Shown: positions 33,227-43,731, counted from the stretch's first letter. The stretch is DNA of 50,146 nt from Flavobacteriaceae bacterium (GCA_022425945.1 JAKMEK010000008.1:1-50146); one strand, 5' to 3'. Notes: generated by a model not told the origin, from the sequence alone. A program made the numbers and translations.

Positions 33227-33923
33227 GATTTTAAAAATAACTCCATCGATTTATTCGCTTCATTTTGAGAAGGGTTTTAATGGTGTCTTGACCTTGATCA
33301 AACAACGACTGAGCCAACTTTTCCCTGAATTGATTGAAATAACCAACAGCTTCAATCGCATAAATTTGATTTTTCCTAATGACCAACCGATCAAAGCGAT
33401 AAAATCAAAGCTTAGCTCCTTGGACCTTGAGAAACAATCGGTCAATTTTTCTGCGATACTTTGGGAGATTCCCATTTGTTTTGATCCCGTTTTTACGACT
33501 GACTTAGATACGCTTTTTGAAGATGACCTTGAAGCTGTTAGTCGCTATAGGCATGATTTTTTAGCAACGACTTTTACTCTTGAACTCTACGGCTTTCTGC
33601 CGGGATTTGGCTATCTGTCTGGTTTGCCAAAAGTATTGCAGCTCGACCGAAAGACCAATCCGAACGCCTTAACCCTAAAAGGTACTGTGGGTGTAGGGGG
33701 AGCCCAAGTTGGGGTATATCCACAAGATAGTCCCGGTGGATGGCAAAACATTGGCAATTGTCCATTGCCCTGGATAAATTTCACCAAAACTCCGTATACC
33801 TTTGTTGCTATTGGTGATAAAGTTTGCTTTTACGAAGTTGATTTGGCAGAACATAAAAGGATAGAGCATGAAGTTGCCATGGGGAGTTATCAACCTAAAT
33901 CAAGTAGCTATGATAAAAGTTGA
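33210..33923 (+). CDS. pxpB: 5-oxoprolinase subunit B (KipI family)
   Basis: This 237-residue protein matches the KipI/allophanate hydrolase subunit 1 domain, with YGFLPGFGYLSGLP, LKGTVGVGGAQVGVYPQDSP and GGWQNIGNCP blocks typical of PxpB. It works with PxpA and PxpC on 5-oxoproline. The start is GTG at 33210, the only in-frame start near the expected N-terminus, and it overlaps the pxpA 3' end by 17 bases. The name KipI comes from a sporulation kinase inhibitor in B. subtilis, a role not expected here. Confidence 0.9.
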   Translation: MFKDCRILKITPSIYSLHFEKGFNGVLTLIKQRLSQLFPELIEITNSFNRINLIFPNDQPIKAIKSKLSSLDLEKQSVNFSAILWEIPICFDPVFTTDLDTLFEDDLEAVSRYRHDFLATTFTLELYGFLPGFGYLSGLPKVLQLDRKTNPNALTLKGTVGVGGAQVGVYPQDSPGGWQNIGNCPLPWINFTKTPYTFVAIGDKVCFYEVDLAEHKRIEHEVAMGSYQPKSSSYDKS

Positions 33924-34758
33924 AGCTCCCGGTTTTTTCACCACTATTCAAGATAAAGGCCGGTTTGCATATCGGCATCTTGGCGTTCCTGTTGCCGGTC
34001 CAATGGACCAACATGGCTATGATTTGGCAATGGCTTTATTGCCCCATATACCCGATGGTTGCGTTTTTGAATGCACCTTGATTGGTCCGACCTTGCGACT
34101 GACAAAAGAAGTGCGATTTGTGGTTACCGGTGCACCCATTTCGATTAATCTTGATGGTGCACAATTGGCCATGAACAAAGTGCATCTTGCCCCAGTCAAC
34201 AGTTTATTGAAATTGGGTAAAGTGGAGAAGGGCATGCGTTCTTATTTGCGTTTTGGAGCGGATTTAGGAGTACCTACCATCCTTGACAGTAAATCGTTTT
34301 ATTCTCCACTAACTGCACACAAATCTTTGCAAAAGGGGGATGTTTTTTCGATTGAGAATACGCGATCCACAACTGTTATGAACCATGCATTGCTTCGCGT
34401 AAACGACGATTATATCACAGCGACCAATTTGGTCGTGTCTCACGGGCCAGACTGGGGGTTGCTTTCCACGGATCAACAATTGCAACTTCTCAATGAAACG
34501 CACAAGGTAGAAGCTCAAAACCGAATGGGGTATCGATTGAGCAGTACAATACGTGTTAATGCTCCTGCATTACTGAGTCAACTGGTCGTTCCCGGAATGG
34601 TACAACTTACTCCGGGTGGTAAACTATTGATTGCTACTGCTGACTGTCAGGTTACCGGTGGTTACCTCCAAGTCTTGCGATTACACAAGGAGTCGCTTGA
34701 TGTGCTCGTTCAAAAAAGAGAAGGGGAGATCCTTACTTTTCGAAATAAACTTCGTTGA
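33910..34758 (+). CDS. pxpC: 5-oxoprolinase subunit C (KipA family)
   Basis: This 282-residue protein belongs to the KipA/allophanate hydrolase subunit 2 family. It opens with the characteristic APGFFTTIQDKGRFAYRHLGVPVAGPMD and has SHGPDWGLL and the C-terminal GMVQLTPGGKLLIATADCQVTGGY block. I choose ATG 33910, which overlaps pxpB by 14 bases and places the family N-terminus at residue 1; a start at 33868 would add an unrelated 14 residues. Its last 26 bases overlap the convergent nitroreductase gene. Confidence 0.9.
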   Translation: MIKVEAPGFFTTIQDKGRFAYRHLGVPVAGPMDQHGYDLAMALLPHIPDGCVFECTLIGPTLRLTKEVRFVVTGAPISINLDGAQLAMNKVHLAPVNSLLKLGKVEKGMRSYLRFGADLGVPTILDSKSFYSPLTAHKSLQKGDVFSIENTRSTTVMNHALLRVNDDYITATNLVVSHGPDWGLLSTDQQLQLLNETHKVEAQNRMGYRLSSTIRVNAPALLSQLVVPGMVQLTPGGKLLIATADCQVTGGYLQVLRLHKESLDVLVQKREGEILTFRNKLR

Positions 34759-35461
34759 ATGGAACCCGAAATTGGGGCCCATAGACACCGCCTTTGCCTC
34801 GAATTCCACAGCTAATAATCATATTGATCATTGCTGCTTTTGGGAGTCCTAAAATGTCTTTTACACGTTTGGAGTCAAAGCCCTCCATGGGGCAAGTATC
34901 ATAGCCATGTGACGCCATGCTAATCATGAAGTTTTGTGCTGCTAAGGCAGTGCTCTTGTGTGCAACCACTTTAAGGTCACTAGCAGATACTTGTCGATAC
35001 ATTGGTTTTGAAAGCCCACTGATAAAGGCAAATATGCCTTTGAAAAAGCCGAGTATGCCGAAGTAATCTGTGTAGAGCGTAGGGATGATTTTTGTGTAGT
35101 AATTGGTCGCTATTTTCTCGCGTTTGTGGTCGCGTTTTTCTTGTGCTTCGAATTGAGCCTTCAAAAAAGCGAGGTTTGCTTGAACGCGTGATTTCCACAA
35201 ATCTTTCCGCACCACTGGAATGACAAACTGAAGCGCCGTTTTTGCAGCTGCTTGTCCAAAACATGCTTCAGCAATTTTTGCTTTCACAGTAGGGTCGGTG
35301 ATGTGATAAAACTCCCAGAGTTGAAGATTACTGCTCGTTGGAGCAATTGCGGCTTGTTTTACGCATTTTTTTACGATTGCCGTATCGATTGCTTTTGATG
35401 GATCATAGATGCGCACTGATCGGCGATAACTGATCGCTTCACTTACCGTTTTCTCGGTCAT
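34733..35461 (-). CDS. Nitroreductase family flavoprotein
   Basis: This 242-residue protein has the N-terminal FMN-binding signature SYRRSVRIYD and APTSSNLQLWEF, and the C-terminal CPMEGFDSKRVKDILGLP of NfsB-like enzymes. It would use NAD(P)H and FMN to reduce nitro compounds, quinones or other electrophiles. The middle (about 90-150) is longer and more basic than in typical 200-residue members. It follows an aldehyde dehydrogenase gene by 1 base, so the two form an operon, perhaps for handling reactive carbonyl or electrophile stress. The physiological substrate is unknown. Confidence 0.88.
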   Translation of the reverse strand: MTEKTVSEAISYRRSVRIYDPSKAIDTAIVKKCVKQAAIAPTSSNLQLWEFYHITDPTVKAKIAEACFGQAAAKTALQFVIPVVRKDLWKSRVQANLAFLKAQFEAQEKRDHKREKIATNYYTKIIPTLYTDYFGILGFFKGIFAFISGLSKPMYRQVSASDLKVVAHKSTALAAQNFMISMASHGYDTCPMEGFDSKRVKDILGLPKAAMINMIISCGIRGKGGVYGPQFRVPFNEVYFEK

Positions 35462-35462
35462 A

Positions 35463-36836
35463 TTATATGTTTTTTAAAAGTTTTTTCAGCCAATTAAAGG
35501 AAGTTGGGTAAGGGGCATAACGTATGGATGGGTCAATCCAAGTTCCACGTTTTACGAAAGGTTTGTAATGCGTAAAAGCATCAAATGAATGTTTCCCATG
35601 GTAGGCCCCCATGCCACTGTGTCCAACTCCACCAAAGGGCAGGTTGTCATTGGCAAATTGGATTAGGCTATCGTTGGCCACTCCACCTCCATAGGAGTGT
35701 TGAGCAAAGATGCGCTTGATGAATTTTTTTCGTTTGGAAAAGACATAAAAACCTAGCGGGCGTTCGTATTGTTCTATGATGTGATCAATTTCATTTTCGT
35801 TCTGATAGGATAAAACAGGTAGGATTGGACCAAAAATTTCTTCTTCCATGGTGGGATGCGAACTGTTGTTAACCTCGAGAACAGTGGGGCCAAAATAGTT
35901 GGTTTTGGCATCGTGATCTCCACCGTGAATTAGATCAGTGTCTTTGACAAGGTGCACCATGCGATCAAAGTGTTTGGCATGGGCAATGCGTCCATAACTT
36001 TTGGAGCTAGAAGGATCCTCGCCAAAGGCATGTTTTATTTCGGCGACAATGGCTTCTATCAGCTGATCTTTTATGCTGGCTTCTGCCAAAATGTAATCAG
36101 GTGCAATACAGGTTTGACCGCAATTCACATATTTCCCCCATACAATGCGTTTGGCGCTTAATTGAATAGAAGCTGAAGCATCAACAATACAAGGGTTTTT
36201 TCCTCCCAGTTCCAATACAGTTGGGGTTAAATGAACTGCAGCAGCTTTGGCAATGATCTTTGCGATATGTGTACTACCCGTAAAAAAGATATGATCCCAA
36301 CGTAGGTTTAGTAATTCATTGGCAGCTGAGGCATCTCCATTGACGACCGTGACATGTTGAGGGTCGAAAGATTTTGCGATTATTTTTGCAACAATCTCTG
36401 CCGTTTTGGGTGCGTGTTCTGAGGGTTTTAAAACAACCGTATTTCCTGCGGCAACTGCACCAATCACCGTGGCTAAAGAAAGTTGGAAAGGATAATTCCA
36501 TGGACTTATTTGTAAACAACAGCCAAAAGGCTCAGGTAGCAAATAGTCCTTGGAAGGGAAATTTAGCATTGAGGACTTAACCCTTTTGGGCATCGACCAG
36601 CGTTCCATATTTTTGATCATGGTTTTCAATTCCGACATTACCACAAAATACTCTGTCAAATAGGCTTCAAAGTCTGGTTTTCCTAGGTCGGAAAATAGTG
36701 CGTGATGGATTGCATTTTCTTCTTCTATCAGCACAGCTTGAAACCGAATAAGACTATCTTTGCGGAATTGAATGTTTTTGGTTTGATGTGCGTTGAAAAA
36801 AGCACGTTGTTTTTGATGAATGTCAGAAATTGGCAT
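35463..36836 (-). CDS. Aldehyde dehydrogenase, class 3-like
   Basis: This 457-residue NAD(P)+ enzyme oxidises aldehydes to acids. Catalytic residues are visible: N114 in ISPWNYPF, E209 in TVLELGGKNP and C243 in VNCGQTCIAPDY. The short length without a long N-terminal extension and the PFGCCLQISPWNYP segment place it near class 3/fatty aldehyde dehydrogenases; relatives in bacteria include coniferyl aldehyde dehydrogenases. It is transcribed ahead of the nitroreductase. Upstream, 233 bases separate it from the divergent ilvD and contain no gene. Confidence 0.92.
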   Translation of the reverse strand: MPISDIHQKQRAFFNAHQTKNIQFRKDSLIRFQAVLIEEENAIHHALFSDLGKPDFEAYLTEYFVVMSELKTMIKNMERWSMPKRVKSSMLNFPSKDYLLPEPFGCCLQISPWNYPFQLSLATVIGAVAAGNTVVLKPSEHAPKTAEIVAKIIAKSFDPQHVTVVNGDASAANELLNLRWDHIFFTGSTHIAKIIAKAAAVHLTPTVLELGGKNPCIVDASASIQLSAKRIVWGKYVNCGQTCIAPDYILAEASIKDQLIEAIVAEIKHAFGEDPSSSKSYGRIAHAKHFDRMVHLVKDTDLIHGGDHDAKTNYFGPTVLEVNNSSHPTMEEEIFGPILPVLSYQNENEIDHIIEQYERPLGFYVFSKRKKFIKRIFAQHSYGGGVANDSLIQFANDNLPFGGVGHSGMGAYHGKHSFDAFTHYKPFVKRGTWIDPSIRYAPYPTSFNWLKKLLKNI

Positions 36837-36950
36837 AGTAATGTTTTAAAGTAGTAAAGTAGTTAACTTTTTTGAATGGGGGAGAGGAATCACTTTTATT
36901 AATTGAATGTGGGCTTCGTTTATTACTTAGGAATAACTATTTCAAACGAT

Positions 36951-36964
36951 TTAAGTAGCTGTTT
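36951..36964 (+). repeat. 14-bp motif upstream of ilvD (copy 2)
   Basis: This is the same TTAAGTAGCTGTTT as at 30108-30121, here 119 bases before the ilvD start, in AT-rich DNA between the divergent aldehyde dehydrogenase and ilvD genes. Confidence 0.35.
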
Positions 36965-37069
36965 ATTAGATTTTTAATTATATTAATGTGTCTTTGGGCA
37001 TAATAGGAATAAATCTTTTTTGGCTGTGGTGCTTTTTTTGCATTTTAAATTCGTTACATAATAAATTAG

Positions 37070-38743
37070 ATGGAGCTCAATAAATACAGTAAAGCGGTCA
37101 CCCAAGACCCAACACAACCTGCAGCGCAGGCAATGTTACACGCTATTGGTTTAACCGATGAAGACTTTAAAAAACCATTAATAGGTATCGCAAGTACGGG
37201 TTACGAAGGTAACCCATGTAATATGCACTTGAATGCCCTTTCAGTTGATATCAAGAATGGAGTTCAAAGCGCCGATTTGGTTGGTTTGATTTTTAATACG
37301 ATTGGTGTTAGTGATGGAATTTCTATGGGAACACCCGGAATGCGCTTTTCCTTACCTTCTCGAGATGTAATTGCCGATTCGGTAGAAACAGTAGTACAAG
37401 CAATGTCCTATGATGGTGTAGTTACCGTAGTAGGCTGTGATAAAAATATGCCTGGTGCCCTTATGGCCATGTTGCGTTTAAACAGACCGAGTATTTTGGT
37501 CTATGGTGGAACCATTGCCGCTGGTTGTCACAAGGACAAGAAACTAGATGTTGTCTCTGCCTTTGAAGCTTGGGGCGAAAAAGTAGCGGGAACCATCGAT
37601 GAAAAAGAATACAAAGAAGTGGTGCGTAATGCCTGTCCAGGCGCCGGTGCTTGTGGCGGAATGTACACAGCCAATACTATGGCATCTGCTATAGAGGCTT
37701 TGGGAATGGCATTGCCTTATAATTCATCCAATCCTGCTGTTAGTCCAGACAAAAAAGAAGAATGTGAGCGTGTTGGAAATGCACTAAAACATTTGATAGA
37801 AAATGACATTAAACCCAAAGATATTGTAACCGCTAAGGCCTTAGAAAACGCCATCCGATTGATTGCTGTTTTGGGAGGATCTACGAATGCAGTGTTGCAT
37901 TTCTTGGCGATTGCTAAAGCGGCAAAGCTTGACTTTACCATCGATGATTTTCAAAAAATCATGGACAAAACACCTTTCCTTGCTGACTTGAAACCAAGTG
38001 GTAAATACCTCATGGAAGATTTGCACAATATTGGAGGTGTACCTGCAGTACTAAAATTTATGCTTGAAGAAGGTTTGTTACATGGAGACTGTTTAACCGT
38101 TACTGGAAAAACCTTGGCTGAAAATTTAGCGAATGTTCCCTCGCTCAAGGAAGGACAGCAAATCATCAAGCCCATGGATAATCCTATTAAAGCTACAGGT
38201 CACATCCGTATCCTGAAAGGAAACTTAGCTGCAGGTGGGTCAGTTGCAAAAATTACTGGAAAAGAAGGCCTCGTTTTTAAAGGCCCGGCTCGTGTGTTCA
38301 ATGGCGAATATGCAGCCAATGACGGAATCCGTGAGGGCTTGGTCCAAAAAGGAGAAGTTGTTGTCATTCGATACGAGGGTCCTAAGGGTGGTCCGGGAAT
38401 GCCAGAAATGCTAAAACCAACTGCTGCCATTATGGGTGTGGGATTAGGAAAAGATGTAGCGCTGATTACTGACGGACGATTTTCTGGTGGAACCCACGGT
38501 TTTGTGGTAGGTCACATTGTACCTGAAGCGCAAGAGGGTGGAGTAATTGGATTGCTCGAAGATGGAGATATCATCGAGATCAATGCAGAGAAGAACACCT
38601 TAGAGGTGCATTTATCGGATGCAGAACTAAGCGAACGTAAAGCAAATTGGACAGCACCCGAGCTAAAGTTCTCGAGTGGTGTACTTTATAAATACATTAA
38701 AAACGTGTCAACAGCCTCTGAGGGATGTGTGACCGACGAATAA
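37070..38743 (+). CDS. ilvD: Dihydroxy-acid dehydratase
   Basis: This 557-residue iron-sulfur enzyme dehydrates dihydroxyacids to the 2-oxoacid precursors of valine and isoleucine. Cluster cysteines are in [12 protein letters not shown] and [20 protein letters not shown], and the C-terminal [21 protein letters not shown] signature is intact. It is the first gene of the ilvDBNCA operon, 6 bases before ilvB. The 233-base upstream region shows no exact TAnnTTTG box near the start, so its promoter is unresolved. Confidence 0.97.
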   Translation: MELNKYSKAVTQDPTQPAAQAMLHAIGLTDEDFKKPLIGIASTGYEGNPCNMHLNALSVDIKNGVQSADLVGLIFNTIGVSDGISMGTPGMRFSLPSRDVIADSVETVVQAMSYDGVVTVVGCDKNMPGALMAMLRLNRPSILVYGGTIAAGCHKDKKLDVVSAFEAWGEKVAGTIDEKEYKEVVRNACPGAGACGGMYTANTMASAIEALGMALPYNSSNPAVSPDKKEECERVGNALKHLIENDIKPKDIVTAKALENAIRLIAVLGGSTNAVLHFLAIAKAAKLDFTIDDFQKIMDKTPFLADLKPSGKYLMEDLHNIGGVPAVLKFMLEEGLLHGDCLTVTGKTLAENLANVPSLKEGQQIIKPMDNPIKATGHIRILKGNLAAGGSVAKITGKEGLVFKGPARVFNGEYAANDGIREGLVQKGEVVVIRYEGPKGGPGMPEMLKPTAAIMGVGLGKDVALITDGRFSGGTHGFVVGHIVPEAQEGGVIGLLEDGDIIEINAEKNTLEVHLSDAELSERKANWTAPELKFSSGVLYKYIKNVSTASEGCVTDE

Positions 38744-38749
38744 ACGCAT

Positions 38750-40453
38750 ATGAAAAACAAAGAATCACTCCATATTTCTGGAGCTGAAGCGGTCATCCGC
38801 TGTCTTTTGGCCGAAGGTGCTGATTTGATTTACGGCTATCCAGGTGGGGCAATTATGCCCATCTACGATGAGTTGTATAAATTCAGTGATCAATTGCGTC
38901 ATGTCCTGACGCGTCATGAGCAAGGAGCGACGCACGCAGCTCAAGGTTTTGCGCGTACCTCTGGAAAGGTAGGTGTTGCCATGGCAACCTCTGGACCAGG
39001 CGCAACAAATTTAGTTACTGGTATAGCAGATGCGCAAATTGATTCAACCCCGATGGTTTGTATCACGGGTCAAGTTGCCTCCCATTTACTGGGGTCAGAT
39101 GCCTTCCAAGAAACAGATATCATCGGAATTTCTACTCCTGTAACCAAATGGAATTACCAAATCACCAAAGCCAGTGAAATTCCTGAGATAATGGCCAAGG
39201 CATTTTATATTGCACGTTCTGGACGTCCAGGACCTGTACTTGTAGACATTACAAAAGATGCTCAATTTGAATTGTTTGACTTTAGCTATGAAAAGTGCAA
39301 AGGTGTACGCTCTTACAAGCCCGTTCCCACCATGGACATGAAGCAAGTAGAAGAAGCGGCCGCTGCAATAAATGAGGCTAAGCAACCCATGATTGTTTGG
39401 GGACAAGGAGTAATTTTGGGCGAAGCCGAAGAGGAGTTTAAAACCTTTGTTGAAAGCACTGGAATTCCTTCAGTTTGGACCATCCTTGGACTTTCTGCCT
39501 TGCCAACATCCCATCCTTTAAATATGGGAATGGTTGGAATGCATGGAAATTATGGTCCCAATTTGTTAACCAACGAATGTGATGTTCTTATCGCCATCGG
39601 AATGCGTTTTGATGACCGTGTAACTGGGAATTTAGCGACCTATGCCAAACAAGCGAAGGTGGTGCATTTGGAAATAGACCCGGCTGAAATAAGTAAAAAT
39701 GTACATGCCGATTATCCTGTTTTAGGGAATTGTAAAGAGAGCCTGAGTGCTCTAACCAAATTGGTAGAGCATAAACCATTGGAAGAATGGAAAGCACGTT
39801 TTACCTCCCATATGGAAACAGAATACGAAACCGTAATCAAAGGAGATACGCTTCCAACCAAAGAAGGCTTAACGATGGGTGAAGCCATTGTAGCCATTAA
39901 TAAGCATACCGCTGGTGATGCAGTAATCGTAACTGATGTGGGACAACATCAAATGATTGCCTGTCGTTATGCGGAGTTCATCCGTTCTAAAAGTAATGTA
40001 ACCTCAGGAGGTTTGGGAACGATGGGCTTTGCCTTACCTGCTGCTATAGGGGCCAAAATGGGAGCTCCAGACCGTCACGTTGTGGCAGTCATTGGTGACG
40101 GGGGGTATCAAATGACCATTCAAGAATTGGGTACTATATTTCAAACAGGAACCGCCGTAAAAATTGTAGTCCTCAACAATGATTACCTTGGAATGGTGCG
40201 TCAGTGGCAGCAGTTGTTTTTCGATAAACGCTATGCCTCTACAGAAATGACCAATCCAGATTTTGTGATGATTGCTAAAGGCTATAACATCGATGCACAG
40301 CGCGTAACTGAGCGTTCTCAACTCGATGCAGCTGTAAAAGAAATGATCGCTTCAGACAAACCTTATTTCCTCGAAGTTTGTGTTGAAAAAGAAGCCAATG
40401 TATTCCCGATGATTCCTACCGGAGCATCCGTATCTGATATAAGACTACAATAA
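38750..40453 (+). CDS. ilvB: Acetolactate synthase large subunit
   Basis: This 567-residue ThDP and FAD enzyme makes acetolactate or acetohydroxybutyrate from pyruvate. The ThDP-activating glutamate is E57 in RHEQGATHAAQGFA. The ThDP/Mg motif begins GDGGYQMTIQELGTIF and ends at VVLNND. The FAD segment around GMRFDDRVTGN is also present. The stop codon overlaps the start of the regulatory subunit gene (TAATG), which gives tight translational coupling of the two subunits. Confidence 0.97.
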   Translation: MKNKESLHISGAEAVIRCLLAEGADLIYGYPGGAIMPIYDELYKFSDQLRHVLTRHEQGATHAAQGFARTSGKVGVAMATSGPGATNLVTGIADAQIDSTPMVCITGQVASHLLGSDAFQETDIIGISTPVTKWNYQITKASEIPEIMAKAFYIARSGRPGPVLVDITKDAQFELFDFSYEKCKGVRSYKPVPTMDMKQVEEAAAAINEAKQPMIVWGQGVILGEAEEEFKTFVESTGIPSVWTILGLSALPTSHPLNMGMVGMHGNYGPNLLTNECDVLIAIGMRFDDRVTGNLATYAKQAKVVHLEIDPAEISKNVHADYPVLGNCKESLSALTKLVEHKPLEEWKARFTSHMETEYETVIKGDTLPTKEGLTMGEAIVAINKHTAGDAVIVTDVGQHQMIACRYAEFIRSKSNVTSGGLGTMGFALPAAIGAKMGAPDRHVVAVIGDGGYQMTIQELGTIFQTGTAVKIVVLNNDYLGMVRQWQQLFFDKRYASTEMTNPDFVMIAKGYNIDAQRVTERSQLDAAVKEMIASDKPYFLEVCVEKEANVFPMIPTGASVSDIRLQ

Positions 40454-40992
40454 TGACTGAAATTACTCGCTATACCATCTCGATTTATTCCGAAAACAAC
40501 ATTGGTTTGCTCAATCGCATCTCGGCCATTTTCCTAAAACGTCACATCAATGTACTAAGTTTTTCTACCTCGCAATCTGAAATACCGGGCGTTTTTCGCT
40601 TTGTAATTGTGGTAAAGATGACTGAATCTGGGGTGAAGAAAATCGTTCAACAGATTGAAAAACAAGTTGATGTAATCAAGGCTTTTTATCATACGGATGA
40701 AGAAACTATTTTTCAAGAGTCGGCACTTTACAAAGTGAAATCGAGTTATTTGTTTGAAGAACGTCAAATACAAAACATCATTAAAGATAGCCACGCAAAT
40801 ATTGTTACGGTATCTCCAGAGTTTTTTGTCATTGAAAAAACAGGCTTCAGACACGAAACAGAAAAACTAAGAGAAGATTTAGCCCCATACGGATTATTAC
40901 AATTTGTACGTTCAGGACGTATTTCTGTAACAAAATCTCCCATGGGTATCTCAGAAATTTTAAATAATTTTAACAACCAAAATAACGATTAA
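40453..40992 (+). CDS. ilvN: Acetolactate synthase small subunit
   Basis: This 179-residue regulatory subunit activates the catalytic chains and mediates valine feedback. An N-terminal ACT domain (about 5-80) contains [20 protein letters not shown], with the Asn and Gly typical of the ligand interface, and a C-terminal ALS_ss_C-like domain follows. The length matches IlvH/IlvN forms. It starts within the ilvB stop codon and is followed after 10 bases by ilvC. Confidence 0.93.
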   Translation: MTEITRYTISIYSENNIGLLNRISAIFLKRHINVLSFSTSQSEIPGVFRFVIVVKMTESGVKKIVQQIEKQVDVIKAFYHTDEETIFQESALYKVKSSYLFEERQIQNIIKDSHANIVTVSPEFFVIEKTGFRHETEKLREDLAPYGLLQFVRSGRISVTKSPMGISEILNNFNNQNND

Positions 40993-41002
40993 ACAAAACA
41001 CA

Positions 41003-42478
41003 ATGGCAAATTATTTTAACCACCTATCACTACGAGATCAACTGGACCAATTAGGGCAGTGTCGCTTCATGGATTCTTCTGAATTTAGCGATGGCATTAC
41101 TGCACTAGAAGGAAAGAAAATTGTCATTGTAGGTTGTGGAGCGCAGGGACTGAACCAAGGTTTAAACATGCGCGATTCTGGCTTAGACATTTCTTATGCT
41201 TTGCGTCAAGGGGCAATCGACAACAAAAGAGCTTCTTTTCAGAATGCATCAGACAATAACTTTCCTGTGGGAAGTTATGAGGAAATGATTCCAGATGCAG
41301 ATGTTGTGATCAATTTAACACCAGACAAGAACCACACTTCAGTGGTAAATGCTGTTATGCCGATCATGAAGCAGGGAGCAACACTCTCTTACTCGCACGG
41401 ATTCAACATTGTTGAAGAAGGAACGCAGGTAAGAAAAGATTTAACAGTTATTATGGTTGCGCCAAAATGTCCAGGATCAGAAGTACGTGAAGAGTACAAG
41501 CGTGGATTTGGAGTACCAACTCTTATCGCTGTTCACCCAGAGAATGACCCACAAGGTCATGGTCTAGCTCAAGCCAAAGCCTATGCTGTTGGTACAGGTG
41601 GACATCGTGCAGGAGTATTAGAGTCTTCTTTCGTTGCTGAAGTGAAGTCTGACCTAATGGGAGAGCAAACCATTTTGTGTGGAGTGCTACAAACGGGCTC
41701 AATTCTTTGTTTCGACAAAATGGTTGAAAAAGGTATCGACGCATCCTATGCTGCTAAACTCATTCAATACGGTTGGGAAACAATCACCGAAGCATTGAAA
41801 CACGGAGGGATTACCAATATGATGGATCGCTTATCGAATCCAGCAAAAATAAAAGCCTTTGAATTGTCTGAGCAGTTGAAAGAAATTATGGAGCCTTTGT
41901 TCCACAAACACATGGACGACATTATGTCTGGACATTTCTCTAAGACAATGATGGAAGACTGGGCCAATGACGATAAAAACTTATTGGGATGGCGTGCAGC
42001 AACAGGAGAAACTGCTTTTGAAAAAACAGCTCCAACTGATCAAGAAATCTCAGAACAAGAATTCTTTGATCATGGAATTCTAATGGTTGCCTTTGTACGT
42101 GCTGGTGTTGAGCTAGCTTTTGATACCATGGTAGCTGCCGGAATCAAAGAAGAATCTGCTTACTATGAGTCTTTGCACGAAACGCCGCTTATCGCCAATA
42201 CCATTGCGCGCAAGAAATTGTTCGAAATGAACCGCGTAATTTCTGATACAGCTGAATACGGTTGTTACCTTTTTGATCATGCATGTAAGCCTTTATTGGT
42301 TGACTTCATGAAAGGAATTGAGACCGACGTAATTGGATCTTCCTTTGCTGCTGCAGCTGGAAATGGCGTTGACAATAAGCAATTGATTGACATTAATGAA
42401 ATCATTCGCTTTCACCCAATCGAATTGATTGGTTATGAGTTGAGAAACTCCATGACTGCGATGAAAAAAATAGTATAA
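41003..42478 (+). CDS. ilvC: Ketol-acid reductoisomerase, class II (long)
   Basis: This 491-residue enzyme isomerises and reduces acetolactate and acetohydroxybutyrate. It is the long, E. coli-type class II form with a duplicated C-terminal knotted domain, not the 330-residue class I form. The NADPH site reads [20 protein letters not shown] and then [14 protein letters not shown], where the Arg and Ser residues predict NADPH preference. Mg2+ ligands lie in the segments with [10 protein letters not shown] and SDTAEYG. ilvA follows after 1 base. Confidence 0.97.
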   Translation: MANYFNHLSLRDQLDQLGQCRFMDSSEFSDGITALEGKKIVIVGCGAQGLNQGLNMRDSGLDISYALRQGAIDNKRASFQNASDNNFPVGSYEEMIPDADVVINLTPDKNHTSVVNAVMPIMKQGATLSYSHGFNIVEEGTQVRKDLTVIMVAPKCPGSEVREEYKRGFGVPTLIAVHPENDPQGHGLAQAKAYAVGTGGHRAGVLESSFVAEVKSDLMGEQTILCGVLQTGSILCFDKMVEKGIDASYAAKLIQYGWETITEALKHGGITNMMDRLSNPAKIKAFELSEQLKEIMEPLFHKHMDDIMSGHFSKTMMEDWANDDKNLLGWRAATGETAFEKTAPTDQEISEQEFFDHGILMVAFVRAGVELAFDTMVAAGIKEESAYYESLHETPLIANTIARKKLFEMNRVISDTAEYGCYLFDHACKPLLVDFMKGIETDVIGSSFAAAAGNGVDNKQLIDINEIIRFHPIELIGYELRNSMTAMKKIV

Positions 42479-42479
42479 G

Positions 42480-43727
42480 ATGAGACAACCAAATGTTGAA
42501 GGGGCTCTGGCCGCGCAAGCTCGATTAAAAGAGGTTGCATTGGTAACACCCTTTCAACATTTGGCTCGTTTTTCTGATAAATTTAACGCCCAAGTCTATA
42601 CCAAGCGCGAAGATTTACAACAAGTACGCTCGTTTAAAATACGTGGTGCTTACAACAAATTCCTCACCCTTAACGAACAAGAACGCTCCAAAGGTACCGT
42701 ATGTGCCAGTGCAGGTAATCATGCCCAAGGCTTTGCCTATGCTTGTCGTGCACTAAAAGTTAAAGGAACCATTTTTATGCCCGTTCCTACGCCCAATCAA
42801 AAAGTTGATCAAGTACGAATGTTTGGCGGAGCTTTTGTCGATATTCAGCTCATAGGCGATACCTACGACGATTCTTCTAAAGCCGCCCAATACTATCAAA
42901 AAGAAAATGATTTGGTCTTTATTCATCCCTTTGATGATGTTGATGTGATTGAAGGTCAGGCGACCATTGCACTTGAGATAATTGCGCAAGCCGATCAACC
43001 CTTAGACTATTTATTCGTCCCTGTGGGTGGCGGTGGATTAATTTCAGGAATTTTGACCGTTTTTAAGTCCCTCTCTCCTTCCACTAAAATTATTGGTGTA
43101 GAGCCAGCCGGAGCTCCTTCACTTCGCGTTTCTCTTGACAATAAAAAAAATACACGTTTAAAAACAATCGATAAGTTTGTCGATGGAGCTGCTGTTCAGC
43201 GAGTGGGTGATCTATGCTTTGCTGTTTGTGAAGACCATTTGGATGATTGTATTTCGGTAGATGAAGGACGTATTTGTCAAGAAATTTTGACCTTGTACAA
43301 CACCGAGGGAATTGTTGCTGAACCAGCAGGTGCAATTTCTTTGGCTGCCTTAGATCAGTACGCTGATCAGTTGGACGGAAAACAGGTAGGAACATTAATC
43401 TGCGGAGGAAACAATGACATCACACGAACACCAGAAATTAAAGAACGCGCCTTGTTGTATGCGCAGTTAAAGCATTATTTTATTGTTCGTTTTCCCCAAC
43501 GTGCAGGAGCGCTCAAAGAATTTGTGAACGATATTCTTGGCCCTCAAGATGACATTACCTTTTTTGAATATTCAAAAAAGAATAGTAGAGTAAATGCACC
43601 GGCTGTTGTTGGCATTCAACTCAAAGAAGCGAGCGATTTTGATCCTCTCGTTTCCCGCATGAAAGCACATGGCTTTTTTGGGGACTATCTAAATGAGAAA
43701 CCCGATTTATTCCAATACCTAGTTTAG
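42480..43727 (+). CDS. ilvA: Threonine ammonia-lyase (biosynthetic)
   Basis: This 415-residue PLP enzyme deaminates threonine to 2-oxobutanoate, the isoleucine precursor. The PLP lysine is in RSFKIRGAYNK and the phosphate-binding glycine loop is VGGGGLISG. A single ACT-like domain occupies about residues 330-415 (from HYFIVRFPQRAGALKEF), half of the double domain in E. coli IlvA, which suggests simpler isoleucine feedback. It closes the ilv operon; no ilvE or leu genes follow. It ends 4 bases from the convergent transporter gene. Confidence 0.95.
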   Translation: MRQPNVEGALAAQARLKEVALVTPFQHLARFSDKFNAQVYTKREDLQQVRSFKIRGAYNKFLTLNEQERSKGTVCASAGNHAQGFAYACRALKVKGTIFMPVPTPNQKVDQVRMFGGAFVDIQLIGDTYDDSSKAAQYYQKENDLVFIHPFDDVDVIEGQATIALEIIAQADQPLDYLFVPVGGGGLISGILTVFKSLSPSTKIIGVEPAGAPSLRVSLDNKKNTRLKTIDKFVDGAAVQRVGDLCFAVCEDHLDDCISVDEGRICQEILTLYNTEGIVAEPAGAISLAALDQYADQLDGKQVGTLICGGNNDITRTPEIKERALLYAQLKHYFIVRFPQRAGALKEFVNDILGPQDDITFFEYSKKNSRVNAPAVVGIQLKEASDFDPLVSRMKAHGFFGDYLNEKPDLFQYLV

Positions 43728-43731
43728 AAGA

